From Synergistaceae bacterium (GTDB lineage: Bacteria > Synergistota > Synergistia > Synergistales > Aminobacteriaceae): a stretch of DNA of 53,602 bases. The DNA lies in NCBI GenBank assembly GCA_017540085.1, contig JAFYBQ010000009.1:1-53602 (forward strand), in the 5' to 3' direction. Below are positions 1-8,603 of this stretch, one piece after another (within the stretch, counting starts at the first letter, position 1; each line of letters opens with the position of its first letter). The notes beneath the pieces were generated by a model, which was given only the letters and a program-made list of their open reading frames with translations, was not told where the DNA came from and searched no databases. Both the position numbers and the translations under genes were made by a program.

Positions 1-1
1 C

Positions 2-391
2 CCGCATGGACAGCTCCGAGAAAAATTAGCATATCTTTGCGAGCTTTACGGCATAAATTATGTAGAGCAGGAAGAAAGTTACACGTCAAAAGCAAGTTTC
101 TTTGATAATGACGAATTGCCGACCTACAACGCGGATAACCCACAAAAATATCAATTCAGCGGAACGAGAATAACACGTGGGCAGTACAGGACATCAACAG
201 GGTATATCTTGAACGCGGACGTAAACGGAGCATTAAACATACTGAGAAAAAGTAAACTGGTGAGTTTAACGACTCTACAGGATAGAGGCTGTGTAAGCCA
301 GCCCCGGCGAATAAGGGTATTCTGGAGCGGTAATATGCGTGTCCAGACGTTAGGCCGAGTACCAAACTTCACCGAAAGCCCCCGCCTTTAG
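2..391 (+). pseudogene. tnpB: TnpB (IS200/IS605-type OrfB), C-terminal part, truncated by window edge
   Basis: The reading frame is open from base 2 to a TAG at 389-391, so the N-terminal part lies outside the window. The visible protein has the C-terminal signature of one TnpB subgroup: YTSKASFFD, then LPTY, then a G-x-RI-x-RG-x-Y stretch and NADVNGALNILRK, which carries the third RuvC aspartate. TnpB is an RNA-guided nuclease encoded by IS200/IS605-like elements. No tnpA is visible. The stop codon sits inside a GC-rich hairpin typical of an element right end. Whether the upstream half is intact cannot be judged here. It is typed as a pseudogene only because it is incomplete in this window. 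Confidence 0.85.
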
Positions 392-399
392 GCGTGGGG
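379..399 (+). repeat. Right-end hairpin of the first IS200/IS605-type element
   Basis: CCCCCGCC, a TTTA loop and GGCGTGGGG form a stem-loop that overlaps the tnpB stop codon. Such subterminal hairpins at the tnpB 3' end are what the transposase recognises in this family, and the same region usually encodes the guide (omega) RNA 3' part. The element end is probably just downstream, near the TCGCTTAC at 400-407. The exact end was not determined. Confidence 0.7.
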
Positions 400-930
400 T
401 CGCTTACCCACATAAAGAGCCGCAATTTTTTCAGGAAGAAGAAAGCCTCAAACAACCGCGAGCGTGCATACAGGGAATTGATCCGAGCATACCGCAAAAT
501 GTTCCGGCAGCGCACGGATTTCCACTTCAAGACAGCAAGAAGACTCTGTGAACAATACGCTGTAATATGCCTCGAAACTTTAGACCTTCAGGCAATCGGC
601 AAAAGGCACGGCAGAAAGATTAACAGTCTTGCTTTCTATGACTTTGTGCAAACATTATCATATGAAGCAACAAAAACGGGAACAAAAATAATCTTCCTTG
701 ACCGCTATTATCCGTCAAGCCAGCTCTGCCACGTCTGCGGATTCAAGAACACTGCCCTGAAGGATGAGCGCATACGTTCGTGGGACTGCCCTTCATGCGG
801 GACACATCATGACAGGGACAGGAACGCGGCCATGAATATTTTGCGGGCTGGGGTGTCAGCCCTTGGAGGAGAGCCACTGTCGGCGGCGCGCTTCACGACA
901 AGCGTTGATTCAGCTGGCACGGTTCAGTGA
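394..930 (+). pseudogene. tnpB: Second TnpB remnant, C-terminal half, interrupted at its 5' side
   Basis: The frame starts directly inside the right-end hairpin of the preceding element. It encodes a TnpB segment from the basic helical region (KSRNFFRKKKASNN) through the second RuvC glutamate region (ICLETLDL), a four-Cys zinc finger (CHVCG...CPSCG, about residues 112-134) and the third RuvC motif DRDRNAAMN. The RuvC-I motif and N-terminal domain are absent, so it cannot be a working nuclease alone. It belongs to a different subgroup from its neighbour, which lacks the zinc-finger cysteines. The simplest reading is that the first element inserted into this gene. The GTG at 394 is not a natural start. 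Confidence 0.8.
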
Positions 931-938
931 TTCCGCAA

Positions 939-961
939 TCCGCAGGCTTGAGCCGGGCGGA
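939..961 (+). repeat. Possible right-end hairpin of the second tnpB remnant
   Basis: TCCGC-AGGC, loop TTGA, GCC-GGGCGGA can fold into an imperfect stem-loop shortly after the second tnpB stop codon, in the position expected for an IS200/IS605 right end. Evidence is position and pairing only. Confidence 0.4.
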
Positions 962-1002
962 GTACACCAACGATGGGCATCAGCATTTTTTTTCACACAC
1001 GC

Positions 1003-1030
1003 TAAAGTCTCACATATCACGCTCCGAAAC
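1003..1030 (+). promoter_or_regulatory. Candidate sigma-28 (FliA/SigD) flagellin promoter
   Basis: TAAAGTCT at 1003-1010 and TCCGAAAC at 1023-1030 are separated by 12 bases. They resemble the flagellar sigma consensus TAAAGTTT / GCCGATAA: 7 of 8 in the -35 box and about 5 of 8 in the -10 box. It lies about 180 bases upstream of the flagellin start, which gives a long untranslated leader. No better sigma-70-type promoter is evident between the IS remnants and the gene. Confidence 0.5.
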
Positions 1031-1122
1031 TGTCAGTGAAAAGAGAAGAGGCAATCACAAGACCGCCTCAAAGAATACCTAATCGCGATTTAGGACAAAG
1101 TTTCACAGCAGCACAAGATTTA

Positions 1123-1202
1123 CCCTCGTAACACGTGAGGGGAGGAACAATCCCCAGTACACGGAAGAATTGGGGAACAGCAACAAAAATACACAAGGAG
1201 GT
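1123..1202 (+). promoter_or_regulatory. Structured flagellin leader with two CsrA-like sites
   Basis: Two stem-loops occur in the leader: CCCTC/GAGGG (1123-1141) and TCCCCA/TGGGGA (1151-1176). The second loop holds GTACACGGAAGA, which matches the CsrA consensus RUACARGGAUGU at 9 of 12 positions with GGA in the loop. The ribosome binding site is embedded in ACAAGGAGGT (1193-1202), which matches the CsrA core at 9 of 10 positions. A hairpin site plus a Shine-Dalgarno site is the arrangement known from Bacillus hag, where CsrA represses flagellin translation and FliW relieves it. Neither csrA nor fliW is in this window. Confidence 0.5.
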
Positions 1203-1210
1203 AAAGCACC

Positions 1211-3988
1211 ATGTCAATGGTAATTCAGCACAACATACCGGCGTTGCAGACTTACAACATAGTCAATAACACCAGCAACGCTCTTCAGAAGTCAATCGCA
1301 AAACTCTCAAGCGGCCTCAGAATCAACTCAGCCGCCGACGACGCAGCAGGTCTCGCAATCAGTGAGAAAATGCGCTCCCAGGTCAGAGGACTCGACAGAG
1401 CCGTAGCCAACACTCAGGACGGTATCAGCTTAATTCAGACGGCAGAGGGCGCACTCAGCGAGACTCATTCAATCCTTCAGAGAATGCGTGAACTCTCAGT
1501 CCAGGCTGCCAACGACACACTGACACAGCAGGACAGAGCCTACATTCAGGAGGAAGTCGACCAGCTGAAAGACGAAATCACCAGAGTCGGCAACACAACC
1601 CAGTTCAACAAAAAGAAGCTCCTTGACGGCTCATCATCGGGACTTTGGAGTTCAAGCGACATGGAGACGAAAGCCCTCATCAGGGGATCACTCCGCGAAG
1701 TTGACCAGTTCGGGCAGAAAAAGTCAATCGAGGGCAACTACAAAATCCGCGTGAAGGCTGATCCGGGTCAGGCAGAAGTCCAGAAATCCGACATCATGAC
1801 AATCAAGCACCCCAACGTCCTCACCAACAAGACAATCAACGCTCCCGACGGTGTGAAAGACGTTCAGGTTGACAACATGACACCCGGCACTTATTCGCTG
1901 GTTACCGAAAAGAATCAGACAGCGGTTGGTGCGAAAGATGCAATAGTTACAGGCTCTTATGGTGTTGGTGGAACTCAGTATACAACTTCATACTCTATAT
2001 CGAGCGTTACGTCTCCGAGCGGAGGAAGTGGTACTTGGGCGTTTACTCTTGGTGGCGAGTCAATAGGTAGTGTAACAGTAGGTGACGGCGCTTCAGTTCC
2101 TGGTACTCTGTTCACTACGGGTGCTACAACATCAGGGTGGAATACAGTTGTCTCTAACGCAGCAGCAAAGGGCGTAACTTTGGGATTCGATGGAACGAAT
2201 ATTACGGTTTCGAAATTGGGTAGTGAGGGAGCTACACTTGCTGCAACGGCAAGTGGAAACAGTTTTGCGGCAACAGTGGGAAAAATTGCAACTACAGCTG
2301 CGACACCGAATCCTGCGAAGACAAAGGTCGGTGCCGGTGCCGTATTCAAAGTGAACTCCACTGCAAACAATATCGAGAATGCCAGTATCCTCTTCGAGGT
2401 TACCGGAAGGGATACCACGAACAAGACAATTACTCTCAAGGCTACGTCAACAAGGCTCACTCAGGATGGCAAAAACTACACGTCAACGATGGATGATATC
2501 GTAGTTACGGACGGCGGTGCAACAGTCAATATTGATAAGCTGGTGGGTGATAACGATTCGACTAACGCTGAGCTTACCATCGCACTTAACCAAGGAATGC
2601 TCTCTGCAGTGGAAGACAGCGGAAAGTTCGTAGCTTACGTTTCTGCCGGCAAAATGAGTAACGCAACTGGTGCATTGAAAGTCGATGTGACAGGCACTAT
2701 CGATAAAGATTGGGATGACGCTTGGGATACCGGCGTTTTCGGTCAGACTACAACGGGAACAACAACAAGCAATAACACTCTCGTTTATGCTCTCGACGGT
2801 GACAACCTTCAGAATACAGAAGTTCACTTCAAGAACTACATACTCAACGAGAGAACCGGCACAGTGTCAGAGGGAGATATTACCCTCATAACGAACAATG
2901 ACTTCAAGGTTACGGACGGAAAACTGAACGCAACCGACGGCGCAATCAAGAACGGCGATACTCTTGCTTCCTTCACATCGTCATACATCGGCAAGACGGC
3001 AAGCGGAGACGTGAAACTGCGCGACCTCGACAAGTTCTGGAACTCTGAGGGCAAATTCATGCTCGATGACGCGAAGACGCTGACACTGAATCAGGGCGAC
3101 GGCAAAACTGCGAATGTAACGCTGTATGCGAATGACACGCTTGACGAAGTTGCAAAGAAGATCAACAACGCGATTGCAACGGATCTGGGGCAGTCGAAGT
3201 ATGTTGACGATGCAACTAGATTTGCAACATTCGTAGACTCTAAGGGCGCGAACTCTGAGGCAGTACCCGGAACGTTCGTAATCAGGTCGGTAGTTCCCGG
3301 CGCACAGGGTGAAATCACCTTCTCAGGCGATCAGGAAATTCTTGACGCATTCTCGCTGAACACGATTCAGGATTCGAAAGAGACTGTGTACAACGTTGAC
3401 GTATTCGATGAGCATACGGGTAAAGTTCTTGCCCAGAACGTGAAGACGACCGGCAACGTAATGCACGGAGTAATTCATGAGAATGTTGACGTTGAGTTCG
3501 GCGCATTGAAGGGCGTTGAAGCGAAATGGAACAGCAACCTCAACAAGTTTGTCTACACGGCGAAAGAGCAGTCAACTACGCTTCATATTGCCGACAACAC
3601 GACAGTCCTTCAGATCGGAGCGAATGAGGGCGAGGATTTAGCGATGGACATCGGAGACATGAGGGCGCACGCACTCGGACTTGACGAGGTGAACATGATG
3701 AGTCATGACAGGGCAGCGCGCTCAATCACGGTCATCGACAACGCAATCGACAAGGTAAGCACTCAGAGGGCGAAACTCGGAGCGTACCAGAACCGCTTAG
3801 AGTACACCGCCAACAACCTCACCACAGCCAGCGAGAACCTGACCAGCGCAGAGAGCAGAATCAGGGACGCGGACATGGCCAAAGAGATGATGGAGTTCAC
3901 GAAGCTGAACATCATGCTTCAGGCCGGAAACTCAATGCTTGCTCAGGCGAACCAGCAGCCGCAGAACGTATTGAGCCTCATCAGGTAG
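1211..3988 (+). CDS. fliC: Flagellin, unusually large (925 aa)
   Basis: This encodes the structural subunit of the flagellar filament. Residues 1-140 carry the classic flagellin D0/D1 region (IQHNIPALQTYN, LSSGLRINSAADDAAGLAI, QTAEGALSETHSILQRMREL). The last about 110 residues carry the matching C-terminal helices (RAKLGAYQNRLEYT, MLAQANQQPQNVLSLIR). Between them lie about 650 residues of Thr/Asn/Gly-rich surface domains, making the protein nearly twice the usual 300-550 aa. The ATG follows AAGGAGGT by 8 bases. No other flagellar gene is adjacent, so it is probably transcribed alone. The middle, about bases 1930-2330, uses more T-ending and GT-rich codons than the flanks, which suggests a swapped-in surface domain. 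Confidence 0.95.
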   Translation: MSMVIQHNIPALQTYNIVNNTSNALQKSIAKLSSGLRINSAADDAAGLAISEKMRSQVRGLDRAVANTQDGISLIQTAEGALSETHSILQRMRELSVQAANDTLTQQDRAYIQEEVDQLKDEITRVGNTTQFNKKKLLDGSSSGLWSSSDMETKALIRGSLREVDQFGQKKSIEGNYKIRVKADPGQAEVQKSDIMTIKHPNVLTNKTINAPDGVKDVQVDNMTPGTYSLVTEKNQTAVGAKDAIVTGSYGVGGTQYTTSYSISSVTSPSGGSGTWAFTLGGESIGSVTVGDGASVPGTLFTTGATTSGWNTVVSNAAAKGVTLGFDGTNITVSKLGSEGATLAATASGNSFAATVGKIATTAATPNPAKTKVGAGAVFKVNSTANNIENASILFEVTGRDTTNKTITLKATSTRLTQDGKNYTSTMDDIVVTDGGATVNIDKLVGDNDSTNAELTIALNQGMLSAVEDSGKFVAYVSAGKMSNATGALKVDVTGTIDKDWDDAWDTGVFGQTTTGTTTSNNTLVYALDGDNLQNTEVHFKNYILNERTGTVSEGDITLITNNDFKVTDGKLNATDGAIKNGDTLASFTSSYIGKTASGDVKLRDLDKFWNSEGKFMLDDAKTLTLNQGDGKTANVTLYANDTLDEVAKKINNAIATDLGQSKYVDDATRFATFVDSKGANSEAVPGTFVIRSVVPGAQGEITFSGDQEILDAFSLNTIQDSKETVYNVDVFDEHTGKVLAQNVKTTGNVMHGVIHENVDVEFGALKGVEAKWNSNLNKFVYTAKEQSTTLHIADNTTVLQIGANEGEDLAMDIGDMRAHALGLDEVNMMSHDRAARSITVIDNAIDKVSTQRAKLGAYQNRLEYTANNLTTASENLTSAESRIRDADMAKEMMEFTKLNIMLQAGNSMLAQANQQPQNVLSLIR

Positions 3989-4013
3989 TTTGCAGCAATA
4001 ACGGAATCACAAA

Positions 4014-4043
4014 GGGGAGGGGAGCGAATCCCCTCTCTTTTTT
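4014..4043 (+). terminator. Rho-independent terminator after flagellin
   Basis: GAGGGGA / TCCCCTC stem (4017-4035) with a short AGCGAA-type loop, followed by CTTTTTTT. It lies directly downstream of the flagellin stop and separates it from rqcH. Confidence 0.85.
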
Positions 4044-4070
4044 TGTACCTGCGTGAAAGGATAAAAATCA

Positions 4071-5735
4071 ATGGCATTCGGACCAGAATTTATTTCAGGA
4101 CTCGCGGGAGAGATTCGCAAAATTCTTCCGCTCCGCATAAATCGTATAGAGGGCGGAGACTCATGGGCGGCCCTCAAAGTTTCCGGCGAAAAATGGCTGC
4201 TCATGTCGTGGACTTCCGGCGCGGCGGGAATCTGCACAGCGACTCAGCCCGAAATTAACGCGCTCCGGGAAATATCACCGTCAAGAGCTTCTATCACTGA
4301 GGCAATGAAGAGCCGACTCTCCCACGGCAGCGAAATATATTCCGTCAGACAGATAAATCATGACCGTATATTAGAGCTGTCAGCAAGGCGGCGAGTCTCG
4401 GCTGGTGTCAGCGTGAATTACTCCATCATTCTTGAGATCACAGAGCCTGTAGCAAACTTCCTTCTTCTTGACGAGTCCGGGAAAATTGACGAGGCCGCGA
4501 GGCATTCAGCACCCGACACAAACCGCTACAGGACAATTCTCCCCGGCCATTCGTACACCCCTCCGCCAGAATTTGACGGCCTGACGCTGACTCACGGAAT
4601 GAATTTGCGGCTTGAGGATGTCCCAAACGTGAAGGGAATCGGCAGGCCATTGGCGCGCCTCATCATGTCTCAGTGGCAGGAAAGGAAGCCGGAGTCGTGG
4701 CTTTCGGCTTTGCTGAAAATTGCTGACGGTGACTCGGACTCAGTGTGCAGGCTCATCATCAGGAATAATTATCTCACCCGCATAGATTTCCCCCTCGAAG
4801 GAACGCGGGAGCTTGGCCGGGATTCGCTCATGGCCGCAAGATTCGGAGTCCTTGTTCCGTTATTGAGGCGGGGAAGGGAGAAGACACTTCACGAGATTGA
4901 CGCGAAAATCAAACGCGCCGTGAAAGCAAAAGAACGCCACAGAGACGGACTCGCAAAGCAGCTCAGAGAGTGCCGGGAGGCCGAAATATTCAGGGCAAAG
5001 GGCGAGGCTATATTGTCGCATATGTACGAAATTCCCAAGCGGGCAGAGAATATCACCATCACCGACTGGGACGGCTCAATACTCGAAATCACGCTTGACC
5101 CGGATTTATCCCCGTCAAGAAACGCGGAACGTTACTTCAAACGTTACAGGAAAGCGAAAGGAAACCCTGCGGAAATTTCAGCAAGCCTTGACGCTGTGAA
5201 CTCATCAATTCTCGAACTCAAAGAACAGCGCACACTTCTTGAAGCCATTGATGACCCGGAGAATTTCACGGAGGCTGTGAAAGACCTCGCCGAATGGATT
5301 TCACCCGCCAAATCACAATCACGCAATCCCAAACGAAAGCGCGAAAATATCCCGCCTCATCTCAATATTGACCGGGACGGGGTGAATATCCTCGTGGGAC
5401 TCTCAGCAAGAGGCAACCGATATGTTACCCTCAAGACAGCAAGGCCGGAGGACATTTGGCTTCACGCTCACGAAATGCCGGGGGCGCACGTCATAATACG
5501 CGGGCTGAAACGCTCTGAGCTTGAGACAGACCGCCGGGACATTCTCGAATTTGCCGCAGGACTCGCCGCGGGGCATTCGTCCGGGAAAAATTCCGGCTCT
5601 GTTCCTGTCGACTACACAGAACGCAAGTATGTCCGCTCAGTGCCGGGAACTGTCGCGCTTGTTACGTACACAAATCCGGGGACTCTCAGAGTCAGCCCGG
5701 CAGAATATCAGGGAGGGGATACACATGAAGGATAG
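4071..5735 (+). CDS. rqcH: RqcH/Rqc2-like ribosome quality control factor (NFACT family)
   Basis: This is a 554-aa NFACT protein. The N-terminal NFACT-N domain contains an HDR motif at about residues 97-99; the Asp-Arg pair is the one needed for Ala-tRNA use in bacterial RqcH. A long charged coiled-coil middle (about 255-410) is followed by the NFACT-R/DUF814 domain, with DIWLHAHEMPGAHVII near residue 465. RqcH binds obstructed 50S subunits and adds C-terminal alanine tails to stalled nascent chains. Older annotation calls this family fibronectin-binding protein. The stop overlaps the start of the next gene by 11 bases, so the two are translationally coupled. Confidence 0.9.
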   Translation: MAFGPEFISGLAGEIRKILPLRINRIEGGDSWAALKVSGEKWLLMSWTSGAAGICTATQPEINALREISPSRASITEAMKSRLSHGSEIYSVRQINHDRILELSARRRVSAGVSVNYSIILEITEPVANFLLLDESGKIDEAARHSAPDTNRYRTILPGHSYTPPPEFDGLTLTHGMNLRLEDVPNVKGIGRPLARLIMSQWQERKPESWLSALLKIADGDSDSVCRLIIRNNYLTRIDFPLEGTRELGRDSLMAARFGVLVPLLRRGREKTLHEIDAKIKRAVKAKERHRDGLAKQLRECREAEIFRAKGEAILSHMYEIPKRAENITITDWDGSILEITLDPDLSPSRNAERYFKRYRKAKGNPAEISASLDAVNSSILELKEQRTLLEAIDDPENFTEAVKDLAEWISPAKSQSRNPKRKRENIPPHLNIDRDGVNILVGLSARGNRYVTLKTARPEDIWLHAHEMPGAHVIIRGLKRSELETDRRDILEFAAGLAAGHSSGKNSGSVPVDYTERKYVRSVPGTVALVTYTNPGTLRVSPAEYQGGDTHEG

Positions 5736-6147
5736 CGATTTAGGGCGGTTCTTCCCGTATCATGATAACGATTATCCGCAGGCACTCCGGGAAATCAGAG
5801 CGGGGCGGAAGGTGTCCCATTGGATATGGTACATATTTCCTCAGCTCCGCGGGCTTGGACGGTCTCAATACTCGTGGGATTTCGGGATTACAGGAGCGGA
5901 TGAGGCAAAAGAATATTTGTCGCACCCTGTATTAGGCGCACACCTCCGGGAAATTTCCGGGGCATTGCTTGAGCTTGAAGAGTCTGACCCCGTGAAAGTC
6001 ATGGGCGGAATTGACGCGCTGAAGCTGAAATCATCTATGACACTTTTCGCGGCGGTCTCGGAGAAAAGCTCAGTGTTTCACAGGGTACTCGATAAATTTT
6101 TCGGCGGGGAAACTGACGGCGAAACATTGTCGCGGCTCAAGCTGTAA
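5725..6147 (+). CDS. DUF1810 family protein
   Basis: This is a 140-aa protein with the full DUF1810 signature: RFFPYHDNDYPQALREIRAGRK, SHWIWYIFPQLRGLG, a YLSHPVLG stretch, and KLKSSMTLFAA followed by VLDKFFGGE-x-D. The function of the family is unknown. The ATG at 5725 sits behind GGGAGGGG and overlaps the rqcH stop codon, arguing for coupled expression. A longer open frame extends upstream inside rqcH but has no homology there, so it is not used as the start. Confidence 0.9.
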   Translation: MKDSDLGRFFPYHDNDYPQALREIRAGRKVSHWIWYIFPQLRGLGRSQYSWDFGITGADEAKEYLSHPVLGAHLREISGALLELEESDPVKVMGGIDALKLKSSMTLFAAVSEKSSVFHRVLDKFFGGETDGETLSRLKL

Positions 6148-6222
6148 AAGTCAACAAGTCTTGTTATCGCCGGGCGTAAATGGTAATCTCTCTCACATTC
6201 AGCAAGGAGGGAGATTATTTTT

Positions 6223-7581
6223 ATGTGGCACGGAAGATTCACGAAAGGCACAGCAAAAACCGTTCAGGATTTTACGCAGTCTCTTGACATTGACTGGCGC
6301 ATGGCCGAGTCCGACATTCAGGGGAGCATAGCCCACGCAAAAATGTTAGGCGAGACAGGAATTTTGACGCGGGAAGAGTCAGCGAAAATCATCGCAGGAC
6401 TAGGAAAGGTATCAGACGAAATCAGAGAGGGCAAATTCACGCCTTCAGAGTCGCTTGAAGATGTCCATATGAATATCGAGGCGCGACTCACGGAGATTGA
6501 GCCGCTCGGCGCGAAACTTCACACAGCCCGCTCGCGTAATGATCAGGTTGCGACAACGACAAGAATATATCTGCGCTCACGTCTTCAGGGACTCCGCGAA
6601 AATGTCCGGGACTTGCTCCGGGTGTTAGTCTCAAACGCTGAACGGCATATTGACATCATCATACCGGGCTACACTCACATGCAGCAGGCACAGCCGATCT
6701 CAATGGGACATTACTGGCTCTCATGGTTCGAGGCATTTCACCGGGATTTAGGGCGGCTTGATTTCGCGCTTGAGTCGCTGAATGAATGTCCCCTCGGAGC
6801 CGGGGCTTTGGCCGGGTCAACATTGCCGATTGACAGATTCATGACGTGTGAAATTTTGGGCTTTGACCGTCCCACGCGCAACAGCCTCGACACAGTAGCA
6901 AGCCGGGACTATATGACAGATTATCACTATTTCGCGTCAATCTTAATGCTTCACGTTTCACGCCTCTGCAATGATTTAATCACATGGAACACTCAAGAGT
7001 TCGGGTTTATCGTCCTGCCTGATGATTTCTGCACCGGGTCAAGCATGATGCCTCAGAAAAAAAATCCCGATGTCCTCGAATTAGCGCGGGGAAAAACGGG
7101 GCAGGTTATCGGGAATCTTGTCGACATTATGATTACGCTGAAGGGTCTGCCGATGACGTACAACCGTGATTTGCAGGAGGACAAGCGCGGGCTGTGGGAA
7201 TCAGTTGACACAGTAGAAGCAACCGTGAAAATTATTGCGGAACTGCTTTCACATGTTGAAGTTGACGAGGGACTCGCGCTGTCGGGGCTTGAGAAAGGTT
7301 ACTCGCTTGCGACTGACATCGCCGAGTATCTCGTGATGAAGGGAGTCCCTTTCAGGGAAGCTCATGCGATTGTCGGGCGGCTTGTGGGATGGTGCATAGA
7401 GAATAATATCAGGTTTGAGGATATGACGCAGGATCAGTGGCAGGAGCATGTACCCGAAGCAGATTCGGCCATGATGGGAATATTGTCGGCGCGTGAGAGC
7501 GTAAGTCGGAGGGATGTTTACGGCGGGACAGGATTCGCGCAGGTCAGGAAACAGATTGAGGACGCAAAATCGCGGATATGA
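6223..7581 (+). CDS. argH: Argininosuccinate lyase
   Basis: This 452-aa enzyme of the fumarase/aspartase superfamily cleaves argininosuccinate to arginine and fumarate, the last step of arginine synthesis. Visible signatures are the N-terminal WHGRF, TARSRNDQ near residue 105, GYTHMQQAQP with the catalytic His near residue 150, and the mobile loop GSSMMPQKKNPD near residue 275 that carries the catalytic serine. The length is normal. The start follows AGCAAGGAGGGAG. No other arginine gene is adjacent; it is a single-gene unit ended by the hairpin at 7594. Confidence 0.96.
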   Translation: MWHGRFTKGTAKTVQDFTQSLDIDWRMAESDIQGSIAHAKMLGETGILTREESAKIIAGLGKVSDEIREGKFTPSESLEDVHMNIEARLTEIEPLGAKLHTARSRNDQVATTTRIYLRSRLQGLRENVRDLLRVLVSNAERHIDIIIPGYTHMQQAQPISMGHYWLSWFEAFHRDLGRLDFALESLNECPLGAGALAGSTLPIDRFMTCEILGFDRPTRNSLDTVASRDYMTDYHYFASILMLHVSRLCNDLITWNTQEFGFIVLPDDFCTGSSMMPQKKNPDVLELARGKTGQVIGNLVDIMITLKGLPMTYNRDLQEDKRGLWESVDTVEATVKIIAELLSHVEVDEGLALSGLEKGYSLATDIAEYLVMKGVPFREAHAIVGRLVGWCIENNIRFEDMTQDQWQEHVPEADSAMMGILSARESVSRRDVYGGTGFAQVRKQIEDAKSRI

Positions 7582-7593
7582 CTCACAGAAAGC

Positions 7594-7626
7594 CCCCCGG
7601 AAATTTCTCCGAGGGGTAAATTTTTG
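7594..7626 (+). terminator. Terminator between convergent argH and parvulin genes
   Basis: CCCCCGG / CCGAGGGG stem with an A bulge, followed on the plus strand by TAAATTTTT. Its position between two converging genes suggests it serves argH and perhaps also the minus-strand gene. Confidence 0.7.
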
Positions 7627-7629
7627 CCG

Positions 7630-8487
7630 TTACTTGTCGGGGGAAGTCTCCTGCGGCTTGTCGTAGAGCCTCTCTACTTTGTACTTTCCTTCAAGCTCTT
7701 TCGCCCTGTCCTGAAGTGCCTGCTGTGTTTTCTGATCTTTAAGCTCCTGAAGCAGGCGCGCTTTCACCTGCTCAAACGGTATAGGGGACTCCGGGATTCG
7801 TTCCTCTAGTTTTATGATGTGCCAGCCGAATTGTGTCTTGACGGGTGCGGAGACATCGCCGGGATTCTTCAGCTCAAAGGCTGCCTTCTCGAACTCAGGA
7901 ACCATCATGCCCCTCGGAAATTCGCCCAAGTCCCCGCCGTTTGCCGCGCTGCCGGGGTCAATGGAGTATTCTTTCGCTACAACGTCGAATGATTTTCCGG
8001 CTTTGAGTTCGGCCTGAACCTTTGCGAGATTCTCATCGCCGCTCACGAGAATATGCCGGGCGTGTACTCTTTCGGGATTCTTGAACATTGCCGGGTTGCT
8101 GTCATAGAATTTCCGGGCCTCGTCATCTGTTACTGCGATGTCCTTCACAATTTCCCTCATGGCCGCCTGCGCCAGCATTGCCCGTTTTGCGTTCATAAGC
8201 TGGGACTGAAATTCGGCTGTCTGATCGAGTTTCGAGGCTTCTCCGTCAAGAGCGTAGAGCCTCATGGAGATAACATCATCGATAATCATCTTCCTGCCCT
8301 GCTCCGTGCCGTAAAGCGTAACCGCCTGCTGTCCGAAAGGCTGTATGAACTCTAAGACTTCAGCCTCGGTTACGTCCTGGCTTCCCACACGCGCCAGCAC
8401 TTTGCCGGACTCCGCGCCGAATGCTGAAAAAGTGAATGCCAGAACGAGAATGAACGCCGCAAAAATTTTCCTTGCCAAATGAATCAC
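7630..8487 (-). CDS. Secreted parvulin-type peptidyl-prolyl isomerase (PrsA/SurA-like)
   Basis: This is a 285-aa protein with a clear signal peptide (IFAAFILVLAFTFSAFG, then an AES cleavage region). A helical SurA_N-like chaperone segment follows (about 30-130), then a PpiC rotamase domain (about 140-235) with HARHILV, GGDLGEF, MVPEFEKAAFEL and FGWHIIKLEER. It probably assists folding of exported proteins in the cell envelope. No lipobox Cys is seen, so it is more SurA/PpiD-like than lipoprotein PrsA. The gene is monocistronic and divergent from the methyltransferase at 8604. Confidence 0.9.
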   Translation of the reverse strand: MIHLARKIFAAFILVLAFTFSAFGAESGKVLARVGSQDVTEAEVLEFIQPFGQQAVTLYGTEQGRKMIIDDVISMRLYALDGEASKLDQTAEFQSQLMNAKRAMLAQAAMREIVKDIAVTDDEARKFYDSNPAMFKNPERVHARHILVSGDENLAKVQAELKAGKSFDVVAKEYSIDPGSAANGGDLGEFPRGMMVPEFEKAAFELKNPGDVSAPVKTQFGWHIIKLEERIPESPIPFEQVKARLLQELKDQKTQQALQDRAKELEGKYKVERLYDKPQETSPDK

Positions 8488-8545
8488 TCCTGATGATATA
8501 TTTTAGTCCCGCAAAGTTTATCACATTAACGCATTTTGTTTATGA

Positions 8546-8551
8546 TATAAT
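8546..8551 (+). promoter_or_regulatory. -10 element for the FkbM methyltransferase gene
   Basis: A perfect TATAAT (in TGATATAATCCC) lies about 50 bases upstream of the 8604 start, with only a weak -35. Several plus-strand genes in the window show the same TATAATCC context (18202, 31771, 46852, 48216). Confidence 0.5.
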
Positions 8552-8603
8552 CCCGGCCGTGATAAATTTCCCATCTGTATCAAAATGAAATGAAGGCGGT
8601 ACA

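Noticed and set aside
2836-3506. Antisense frames within the flagellin gene
   Set aside because: They arise from the Thr/Asp/Asn-rich coding strand and carry no signals.
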